Assembly: GCA_002686115.1 (NCBI GenBank)
Contig: NZAF01000048.1
Span: 7,316-13,828, forward strand
Source of the DNA: Halobacteriovorax sp.
Lineage (GTDB): Bacteria > Bdellovibrionota > Bacteriovoracia > Bacteriovoracales > Bacteriovoracaceae
DNA: 6,513 nucleotides
Direction: 5' to 3'
Position numbers and translations under genes: made by a program. Below the pieces are notes generated by a model, which was not told where the DNA came from, made no database searches, and worked only from the letters and a program-made list of their open reading frames with translations. Shown piece after piece: positions 1 through 5,014 of the stretch. How positions within the stretch are numbered: position 1 is the stretch's first letter; the number at the start of each line of letters is the position of its first letter.

Positions 1-294
1 TCTTTTCAAAGAGAAAAATTGGCGGAATTTTCTAAAAAGGATTTAGTGAAATTAGAAAAAGTATTAAAAGGCTTCGAATTATACCCGAGTGGTACTGAGG
101 GGTATAGAAAGGCCGAGGTGACTAGAGGTGGTGTATCCACTGATAAAATTAGCTCGAAAACCTTTGAAAGCCAGAATGAGAAGGGGCTTTACTTTATTGG
201 TGAAGTCTTAGATGTGACAGGTCTTTTAGGTGGATATAACTTTCAATGGGCATGGTCTTCAGCGGTAGCAGCTTCCCTGTCTATCTCTCAATAA
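1..294 (+). CDS. HI0933/YhiN-family FAD-dependent oxidoreductase, C-terminal fragment
   Basis: The reading frame is open from the first base, so this is the last 97 residues of a gene whose start lies outside the window; the TTG at 19 is an internal leucine codon. The visible part holds the C-terminal signature of the HI0933/YhiN flavoprotein family: an 'AEVTRGGVS' segment, then GLYFIGEVLDVTG (GEVLDV at about window residues 67-72) and GGYNFQWAWSS (77-87). In this family these segments close the FAD-binding Rossmann fold around the flavin. Family members are about 400 residues long, so roughly three quarters of the protein is missing. The physiological substrate of the family is not well established. 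The stop codon lies 4 bases before the BLUF gene, which suggests co-transcription. Family assignment is strong; exact function is unknown. Confidence 0.85.
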   Translation, partial: SFQREKLAEFSKKDLVKLEKVLKGFELYPSGTEGYRKAEVTRGGVSTDKISSKTFESQNEKGLYFIGEVLDVTGLLGGYNFQWAWSSAVAASLSISQ

Positions 295-298
295 TTTT

Positions 299-736
299 AT
301 GCACTTATTCCAATTAGTTTATGTTTCTAAGATATCTGAAAGTTTTGATGTCGATAAAGATATCGATAATATATTGCAGATTGCAAACAAAAGAAATAAA
401 AGTCTCGGAATTACCGGAATGCTTATATATAGAGATGGGATGTTTGTTCAACTCCTTGAGGGGAAAAAAGAAAGTGTCATTAATATATATGGTTATATTG
501 CTTCAGATATAAGACATGACTGTATAAAGACAATTTATAAAAATCATAACAGAGATGAGCGAATATTTGAAGATTGGACGATGGGACTTTCTCGTATTAA
601 TAGAGACATGGAAAGCTTTGAAGAAATTGATAATCTTTGGAATCAGATTATGAAAGACCTCGATCAGCATAAGCTTGTTGATAATAATACCATTCTTGAA
701 TTTATGAAAAAATTTAGATTCTCTAAAAAGTCTTAA
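299..736 (+). CDS. Short BLUF-domain blue-light sensor protein
   Basis: This 145-residue protein is almost entirely a BLUF (blue light using FAD) domain, residues about 2-97, followed by a helical tail (about 105-140) as in short PixD/BlrB-type proteins. The photocycle residues are visible: Tyr8 (QLVYVS), Asn33 (NKSLGITG), Gln51 (FVQLLEG), and Trp93/Met95 (DWTMGL). Typical secondary motifs such as GITGMLIYRDGMFVQLLEG and DIRH are present. In known BLUF proteins, blue light rearranges the Tyr-Gln-flavin hydrogen-bond network and signals to a partner protein; no output domain is fused here, so signalling would be through protein-protein contact. The ATG is 4 bases after the upstream flavoprotein stop, with no Shine-Dalgarno sequence in front, so translation may depend on coupling. 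The downstream partner is unknown. Confidence 0.93.
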   Translation: MHLFQLVYVSKISESFDVDKDIDNILQIANKRNKSLGITGMLIYRDGMFVQLLEGKKESVINIYGYIASDIRHDCIKTIYKNHNRDERIFEDWTMGLSRINRDMESFEEIDNLWNQIMKDLDQHKLVDNNTILEFMKKFRFSKKS

Positions 737-741
737 CTTCC

Positions 742-771
742 TTGATAAGATCGTATCTATAGATATAGAAT
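742..771 (+). promoter_or_regulatory. Candidate sigma70-type promoter directly in front of murG
   Basis: TTGATA at 742-747 (5/6 to the -35 consensus) is followed after 18 bases by TAGAAT at 766-771 (5/6 to the -10 consensus). Six bases separate the -10 box from the murG ATG at 778, so a start at the usual distance would fall on or beside the initiator codon. It is predicted by eye only; AT-rich sequence produces such matches by chance. Confidence 0.4.
754..765. repeat. 12-bp perfect palindrome between BLUF gene and murG
   Basis: TATCTATAGATA reads identically on both strands. It lies in the spacer of the candidate murG promoter and ends where the -10 box begins. A symmetric element in this place is typical of an operator, but nothing here identifies a binding protein, and short AT-rich palindromes can arise by chance. 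Confidence 0.5.
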
Positions 772-777
772 CTAACT

Positions 778-1857
778 ATGACAAAAGAAGTAGTTATATT
801 CACTGGCGGAGGTAGTGGTGGTCATGTTGTACCAGCACTTACCATTATTGAAAACCTAAATAAAGAAAAGTACGAAATTCACTATATAGGCTCAAAGAAT
901 GGAATAGAAGCCGAGCTTACAAATGGTAAAGTAGATACTTATCATTTTGTATCTGTTGGAAAACTTAGAAGATATATATCGGTTGAGAACTTTATCGATA
1001 TATTTAAAGTTTTTGTTGGTCTTATTCAGTCTATTTTTTTGATACTTAAAATTAAGTCGAAGAACTCAATTGTTATATCAATGGGGGGCTTCGTCTCAGT
1101 TCCTGTTGTCATTGCTGCCAAAATTAACGGTGTAAAAGTGTATATTCATGAACAGACAACACGAGTTGGTTTGGCGAATAAAATATGTTCAAAGTTTGCA
1201 GATAAGGTCATGGTAAGTTTTGAAGACTCATTAAAGTTTTTTCCAAAGAATAAAGTTGTTTATACAGGTTACCCAGTGAGAAAGAGATTTTATGACAAAG
1301 AGGTTAAGTATAATGCTGTTGAAGACTTTGTCTTTCATCCAAGTGATAGAGAAGTTTTATTCATTACGGGGGGAGGGAATGGCTCTCTTTTAGTTAATGA
1401 AAAAGTTAAAGAATCTTTAAAAGAACTAAAATCACGTTATAAAATTGTTCATCAAGTAGGAAAGGCACATATAAACGAATATGAAGGTTTTAAAGACGAG
1501 CACTACCTACCGGTTGCATTTCTTGGTGATGAAATGCCTAGTATCTATAAATGTGCTGATATTGTCATCTCAAGAGCTGGTGCTGGGACTGTGTGTGAGT
1601 TAATGGCCCTTAATAAAAGATCGATTTTTATACCATTAAAAATTGCGCAAAAAAATGAGCAGTATCACAATGCAGTAGAAGCAAAGAAGAAGCTAGGTTC
1701 ATTAGTTATAGAAGAAGATGAATTCAAAAAACTATCTCTTATTGATGTCATTTCAACATTTACTCCATATACTGAAGACACTGTTATTAGCTTTGAGAAT
1801 AGTGCGACTCAAAAAATATTAAAAGAGTGTGACTTAATACTGGATGAGGGTATTTAG
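778..1857 (+). CDS. murG: MurG-like UDP-GlcNAc:undecaprenyl-PP-MurNAc-pentapeptide GlcNAc transferase
   Basis: This 359-residue protein has the normal length and GT-B architecture of MurG, which transfers GlcNAc from UDP-GlcNAc to lipid I to make lipid II on the cytoplasmic face of the inner membrane. The N-terminal glycine loop GGGSGGHVVPAL has His16 in the catalytic position. A hydrophobic/basic stretch at about 70-95 may contact the membrane. SMGGFVSVPV lies at 101-110 and IHEQ at 123-126, where the usual HEQN/HESD reads HEQT. The linker YTGYPVR is at 162-168 and the second glycine loop GGGNGS at 198-203. The nucleotide-sugar site ISRAGAGTVCELMAL has Glu274, and the Q..NA motif has Gln295. 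No dcw-cluster neighbours such as ftsW or murC are present, so this may be a relocated murG or a divergent paralogue. No Shine-Dalgarno sequence precedes the ATG. Its last 24 bases overlap the convergent CBS gene. Confidence 0.82.
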   Translation: MTKEVVIFTGGGSGGHVVPALTIIENLNKEKYEIHYIGSKNGIEAELTNGKVDTYHFVSVGKLRRYISVENFIDIFKVFVGLIQSIFLILKIKSKNSIVISMGGFVSVPVVIAAKINGVKVYIHEQTTRVGLANKICSKFADKVMVSFEDSLKFFPKNKVVYTGYPVRKRFYDKEVKYNAVEDFVFHPSDREVLFITGGGNGSLLVNEKVKESLKELKSRYKIVHQVGKAHINEYEGFKDEHYLPVAFLGDEMPSIYKCADIVISRAGAGTVCELMALNKRSIFIPLKIAQKNEQYHNAVEAKKKLGSLVIEEDEFKKLSLIDVISTFTPYTEDTVISFENSATQKILKECDLILDEGI

Positions 1858-2265
1858 TAAGTTAATTCTTGTCATAAGCCCTAGGACTTTATTGTGCTTA
1901 TCTACTATTGGAATGATCTTTAATTTTTTAGACAAAATTATCTTTAAGGCATCTTTTATACTGGCATCGGGACCAAGTGTAATAACATTTTCGTTAAACT
2001 TTATCCTTTCATGAACATCACTTGTTGAAGCTTGGATAAGAAGATCAAATTCAGTAATGACACCTTTTAAAACCTCTGTATCTGAAACAATGGGGGCACC
2101 TGATAGTTTATGTACTCTAAGTATTTCAATAGAAGACTTAATGGAGTAGTTCTCCTTTAGTACAGGGAACTTTTTATCCATTATATCTTCTACTTTTAAG
2201 CTCGACGCACTCTTTTGCGCAGCAAGCTTTTCAAGCTTTTCTAGTTTGACTGAATCATAGCTCAA
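1834..2265 (-). CDS. Two-CBS-domain (Bateman module) protein
   Basis: This 143-residue protein consists of a short charged N-terminal helix (about 1-22) and a tandem CBS pair: CBS1 about 23-78 (VEDIMDKKFPVL ... GVITEFDLL) and CBS2 about 88-141 (VITLGPDASIKDAL ... GLMTRINLL). Tandem CBS domains form a Bateman module that usually binds adenine nucleotides or related ligands and relays energy or ligand status. No catalytic or DNA-binding domain is fused, so it would act through a partner. The start is TTG, chosen because a good AGAGGA Shine-Dalgarno sequence lies 7 bases upstream and no ATG is near. It is the second gene of an operon with the response regulator, 15 bases downstream of its stop. 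The 3' end overlaps the convergent murG by 24 bases. Ligand and partner cannot be named from sequence. Confidence 0.88.
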   Translation of the reverse strand: MSYDSVKLEKLEKLAAQKSASSLKVEDIMDKKFPVLKENYSIKSSIEILRVHKLSGAPIVSDTEVLKGVITEFDLLIQASTSDVHERIKFNENVITLGPDASIKDALKIILSKKLKIIPIVDKHNKVLGLMTRINLLNTLIQY

Positions 2266-2272
2266 TTATAAG

Positions 2273-2278
2273 TCCTCT
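2273..2278 (-). promoter_or_regulatory. Ribosome binding site that fixes the TTG start of the CBS gene
   Basis: On the minus strand AGAGGA stands 7 bases before the TTG at 2265, inside the 15-base gap after the response regulator stop. It supports the non-ATG start and independent initiation of the second operon gene. Confidence 0.7.
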
Positions 2279-2280
2279 TG

Positions 2281-2973
2281 TTATATCCTTAATAGGATAC
2301 CACGAGATTTAATTGTCTTAATGTATGAGGAAAATGGTTTCAGTTTTTTTCTAAGGTTAGACAAGTGGGTGTCGATATTTTGAGAAGATGTATCTGCTTT
2401 TCCCCAGATGATTTCAGCCAAGTATTCTCTTGAAAAAATTTTATTTGGGTTTTTAACAAGAAGGTGGATTATTTTATATTCAATAGGGGTAAGTGTAATA
2501 TTATTATTGCTAATAACTGCAGAATTTAAATCTGTATTTAGAGCAAAGTCATAACCATCAACCTTGATTAGGCTAGAGTCTTTTTTCTTTCTATGTTTCT
2601 TTTTCTTCGCTTCAATTTTATTTTTTATTCTTGCCGTTAATTCATTTATCGAAACAGGTTTTACGATAAAGTCTTGTGCTCCGAGATCGAGTCCTTTAAC
2701 TAGAACTTCTTCTGATGGGTCACCAGTTAAAAATATAACAGGAGTATTTGGATGGGTTTTTCTCATTTTCTTGTAGAGTTCAAAACCATTCATATTAGGC
2801 ATATGAAAATCAAGGACGACTAAGTCGGTCTTACCAATATTTAAAAAACCTAAGAGATTTACTGGGTCTTGTATAAGTTTTAATTCAAACTCGTCTTCTA
2901 AGAGATCACGATAACTTGAAAGATTTTCTTCAACATCATCTACAATCGTGACATGCATATTCTTAGCGCCCAT
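2281..2973 (-). CDS. OmpR/PhoB-family response regulator (REC + winged helix)
   Basis: From the ATG at 2973 the protein is 230 residues. The N-terminal receiver domain (about 6-118) has the acidic pair Asp12-Asp13 (IVDD), phosphoacceptor Asp55 (VVLDFHMPNMNG), Thr83 (FLTGD) and Lys105 (IVKP), so phosphorylation should be possible. A very basic linker (KKKKHRKKK, about 123-131) leads to an OmpR-type winged-helix DNA-binding domain (about 134-230) with LTPIEYKIIHLL, FSREYLAEIIWG and NIDTHLSNLRKKL. The C-terminus reads IKTIKSRGILLRI in place of the usual RGxGYRL hairpin. A GTG at 2985 would add four residues, but its bases form part of the GTGGAG ribosome binding site 6 bases before the ATG, so the ATG is preferred. 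It leads an operon with the CBS protein. No sensor kinase is in the window, and its targets are unknown. Confidence 0.93.
   Translation of the reverse strand: MGAKNMHVTIVDDVEENLSSYRDLLEDEFELKLIQDPVNLLGFLNIGKTDLVVLDFHMPNMNGFELYKKMRKTHPNTPVIFLTGDPSEEVLVKGLDLGAQDFIVKPVSINELTARIKNKIEAKKKKHRKKKDSSLIKVDGYDFALNTDLNSAVISNNNITLTPIEYKIIHLLVKNPNKIFSREYLAEIIWGKADTSSQNIDTHLSNLRKKLKPFSSYIKTIKSRGILLRI
2284..2299 (-). repeat. Small hairpin at the end of the response regulator gene
   Basis: TATCCT (2284-2289) and AGGATA (2294-2299) form a perfect 6-bp inverted repeat with a 4-base loop. It covers the last codons of the response regulator, just upstream of the stop and of the CBS-gene ribosome binding site. 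No T-tract follows, so it is not a terminator. It may modestly affect coupling or mRNA stability, or be incidental. Confidence 0.4.
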
Positions 2974-2979
2974 AATAAA

Positions 2980-2985
2980 CTCCAC
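2980..2985 (-). promoter_or_regulatory. Ribosome binding site that decides the response regulator start
   Basis: GTGGAG on the minus strand lies 6 bases before the ATG at 2973. The GTG inside it could be read as a start four codons earlier, but nothing well placed precedes that GTG, so it is better read as part of the Shine-Dalgarno sequence. Confidence 0.65.
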
Positions 2986-2996
2986 TCTTAAGTTTA

Positions 2997-3002
2997 ATTA
3001 TA
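2997..3002 (-). promoter_or_regulatory. Candidate -10 box for the response regulator-CBS operon
   Basis: The minus strand reads TATAAT, a perfect -10 hexamer, which would give a leader of roughly 17 bases before the ATG at 2973. No good -35 is found 16-18 bases upstream (CACTTA at best), so the promoter may need an activator, or the match may be chance in an AT-rich stretch. Confidence 0.35.
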
Positions 3003-3041
3003 TAAGTATTTATATATATTAAGTGAGTATGGGCGCTAGTT

Positions 3042-3106
3042 GCAAAGAAAAATGCCACAAAAGTACAAATCTTAACTTTCTCTTGATGTTAAGATGCCTA
3101 AGTGGC
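3042..3106 (-). terminator. Terminator-like hairpin downstream of bipA
   Basis: A perfect 8-bp inverted repeat, ATCTTAAC (3069-3076) and GTTAAGAT (3088-3095) with an 11-base loop, is nested inside an outer pair GCCAC (3054-3058)/GTGGC (3102-3106). Read on the minus strand, the outer stem is followed at once by ATTTTTCTTT, a U-rich tail. This sits 14 bases after the bipA stop and would separate bipA from the response regulator operon. The inner stem is AU-rich and the outer one has an asymmetric internal loop, so efficiency is uncertain. Confidence 0.5.
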
Positions 3107-3119
3107 TGAAAGTATATGT

Positions 3120-4952
3120 CTACTTTTTTTCTCTTCTAATAACAGATCTTTTATTAGCTTGAAGCTCTTTCTTTCTAATTCGGATATTTTGGGGAGTTAC
3201 CTCAACCCACTCATCATTATCAATCCAGTCTAGTGCCCATTCAAGAGTACGTGGTCTAACTGGAGGTAGAATGATGTTTTCGTCTTTTCCAGCTGTACGA
3301 ACACTTGTTAACTGCTTTCCTCGACAGACGTTTACGTTAGAGTCGTTTTCTTTTTTACTTTCACCAACGACCATACCTTCGTAAACAGTATCACCAGGCT
3401 CAATAAAGAATTCACCATTGTTAAGAAGGTTAAAAAGTGCGTAGCCTGTCACTTTTCCTGAACGGTCAGAGATAATTGCTCCATTTTGTCTTGCAAGCAT
3501 TTCACCAGCAAAAGGTCTGTACCCTAAGAATTCAGTTGAAAGGATTCCTTCACCTCTAGTATCGGTTAGAAACGCTGAACGATATCCAATTAGCCCTCGA
3601 GATGGAATTTCAAATTCAACTCTTGTTCTTCCTTCTCCAATTGGCATCATTGAAGACATGATTCCTTTTCTAATAGATAACTTCTCTGTAACGGCACCTG
3701 TAAAATCTTCTGGAACATCAAGAACCGCTTTTTCATATGGCTCGTGTTTTGCTCCATCGATTTCTCTAAAAAGAACTTCAGGTCTAGAAACCATGAGTTC
3801 AAAACCTTTTCTTCTTAGTTCTTCAAAAACAATCGCAAGTTGAAGTTCCCCTCGACCTTTAAGCTTAAAGATCTTTGGATCATCAGTTCCTTCATATTGA
3901 AGAGCAACGTTTAAGCGACATGCATCTTGAAGAAATTCTTCAAGCTTTCTACTTGTTAGGTACTCACCCTCTTGCCCACTAAGTGGAGAAGTTGAAACTG
4001 AAACGTTTACTGCAACTGTCGGAGGCTCAACTTCAATTCTAGGTAGAGCGTCTTGTGCGTCTGTTGGAGTAATTGAGTCACCAATGTGGACTTCATCAAT
4101 CCCAGCACAAATAACGATTTCTCCAGCGAGTGCTTCATTAACTTCTTCAGTCGCAAGGCCTGAGTAAGTTTGAATATTTGAAACTTTAAAGTTCTTTGTT
4201 TTATCTTTTCCAATACAAGTAAATTGTTGGTTTTTAACAATCTTACCTTGCTTGATTCTTCCAACAAATTGCTGACCTAGGAACTTTGAATAAGTAAGGT
4301 TCGCTACTAGAAGTTGAAGTGGTTTATTTTCTTCTCTAACTGGTTCTGGATAGAAGTCACTTGTCATGAAGTCTAAAATAGGAAGCATATCCGATCTTTC
4401 TTCTTTGTAATCAAGTGTTGCCCAACCATTTTTTGCCGAAGCGTACATAAAAGGAATATCAATATCAAAGTCTTCAAGTTCAAGTTCTGTTGCAATCTCT
4501 AAAAGAAGATCTTCAACTTCACCTTTAACTTCTTCAATTCTTTGATCTGGTCTATCGATCTTATTAACAATAACGCCAACTTTTAGACCAAGACTCATGG
4601 CCTTTGTAAGAACAAATCTTGTTTGCGGAAGTGGTCCTTCAGAAGCATCAACTAAAAGTAAGACACCATCAACCATTATAAGAGATCTTTCAACTTCACC
4701 ACCAAAGTCCGCGTGGCCTGGCGTATCGAGAAGATTAATCTTTGTATCATTCCATATAAAAGAACAGTTCTTTGCTGTAATAGTAATTCCACGCTCTCTT
4801 TCAAGTTCTCCAGAGTCCATAACTCTTTCTTCAACTTCAGCACGTGCATCAAAAGTATTAGATTGCTTTAAAAGCTCATCAACCATAGTCGTTTTACCGT
4901 GGTCAACGTGCGCGACAACAGCGATATTCTTTAATTTAGAAAAGTTGTTCAT
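3120..4952 (-). CDS. typA: Ribosome-associated translational GTPase BipA/TypA
   Basis: The 610-residue product has the usual length of BipA/TypA, a GTPase of the EF-G/LepA group that binds the 70S ribosome and supports 50S assembly and growth under cold or stress. The GTPase domain (about 5-195) has G1 AHVDHGKT (14-21), G2 RGITI (54-58), G3 DTPGH (76-80), G4 NKID (130-133) and G5 SAK (172-174). It is followed by the beta-barrel domain, domain III (PPTVAVNVS...GRGELQL), the EF-G domain V-like region (VLDVPEDFTGAV) and the BipA-specific C-terminal domain (LTSVRTAGKDE, VEVTPQNIRIRKK). The frame stays open 62 codons further upstream, but the ATG at 4952 is chosen. GAGGA lies 5 bases before it, it begins the conserved protein, and the extension would run antisense through the ABC-F gene. 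Transcribed divergently from the ABC-F gene across 62 bases. Confidence 0.97.
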   Translation of the reverse strand: MNNFSKLKNIAVVAHVDHGKTTMVDELLKQSNTFDARAEVEERVMDSGELERERGITITAKNCSFIWNDTKINLLDTPGHADFGGEVERSLIMVDGVLLLVDASEGPLPQTRFVLTKAMSLGLKVGVIVNKIDRPDQRIEEVKGEVEDLLLEIATELELEDFDIDIPFMYASAKNGWATLDYKEERSDMLPILDFMTSDFYPEPVREENKPLQLLVANLTYSKFLGQQFVGRIKQGKIVKNQQFTCIGKDKTKNFKVSNIQTYSGLATEEVNEALAGEIVICAGIDEVHIGDSITPTDAQDALPRIEVEPPTVAVNVSVSTSPLSGQEGEYLTSRKLEEFLQDACRLNVALQYEGTDDPKIFKLKGRGELQLAIVFEELRRKGFELMVSRPEVLFREIDGAKHEPYEKAVLDVPEDFTGAVTEKLSIRKGIMSSMMPIGEGRTRVEFEIPSRGLIGYRSAFLTDTRGEGILSTEFLGYRPFAGEMLARQNGAIISDRSGKVTGYALFNLLNNGEFFIEPGDTVYEGMVVGESKKENDSNVNVCRGKQLTSVRTAGKDENIILPPVRPRTLEWALDWIDNDEWVEVTPQNIRIRKKELQANKRSVIRREKK

Positions 4953-4982
4953 GATATTCCTCAATGATGTTAATATCTGCAA

Positions 4983-5011
4983 AATATAATCTAGAAACAC
5001 TAGGATGACTA
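4983..5011 (-). promoter_or_regulatory. Candidate bipA promoter
   Basis: On the minus strand TAGTCA (5006-5011, 4/6 to -35) is separated by 17 bases from TATATT (4983-4988, 5/6 to -10), predicting a leader of about 24 bases before the bipA ATG. The -10 box overlaps the -10 box of the opposing ABC-F promoter. Confidence 0.45.
4985..4990 (+). promoter_or_regulatory. Candidate -10 box for the ABC-F gene
   Basis: The plus strand reads TATAAT, a perfect -10 hexamer, giving a leader of about 18 bases before the ATG at 5015. No convincing -35 lies 17 bases upstream (CAATGA). It shares four bases with the minus-strand -10 of bipA. Confidence 0.45.
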
Positions 5012-5014
5012 CTA

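Larger units (their letters stand above)
2964..3038 (-). repeat. 11-bp perfect inverted repeat whose inner arm contains the response regulator start codon
   Basis: TAGCGCCCATA (2964-2974) and TATGGGCGCTA (3028-3038) are exact reverse complements separated by 53 bases. The arms are GC-rich (6 of 11) in otherwise very AT-rich sequence. In a minus-strand RNA that includes both arms, the stem would bury the ATG of the response regulator. As DNA, the two arms flank the promoter region and could instead be paired binding sites. The symmetry is seen directly; the role is inferred. Confidence 0.6.

Noticed and set aside
321..512. 63-codon plus-strand ORF overlapping the BLUF gene
   Set aside because: Different frame of the clear BLUF domain, with no motif of its own.
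1801..1830. Imperfect inverted repeat near the end of murG with an A-run, considered as terminator for the CBS operon
   Set aside because: Only 7 of 10 bases pair and the A/T run lies in the loop rather than after the stem.
2564..2776. 70-codon plus-strand ORF inside the response regulator
   Set aside because: Phe-rich shadow of the Lys-rich linker and receiver codons on the opposite strand; no family features.
3029..3109. 26-codon plus-strand ORF beginning MGAS in the gap between the regulator and bipA
   Set aside because: Its first codons mirror the inverted repeat, it has no convincing ribosome binding site, and it runs antisense through the bipA terminator-like hairpin; most likely chance.
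3658..4989. Several open frames inside or antisense to bipA (3658-3843, 4007-4267, 4597-4989)
   Set aside because: All lie in other frames of a complete, highly conserved GTPase gene and show no recognisable domain.
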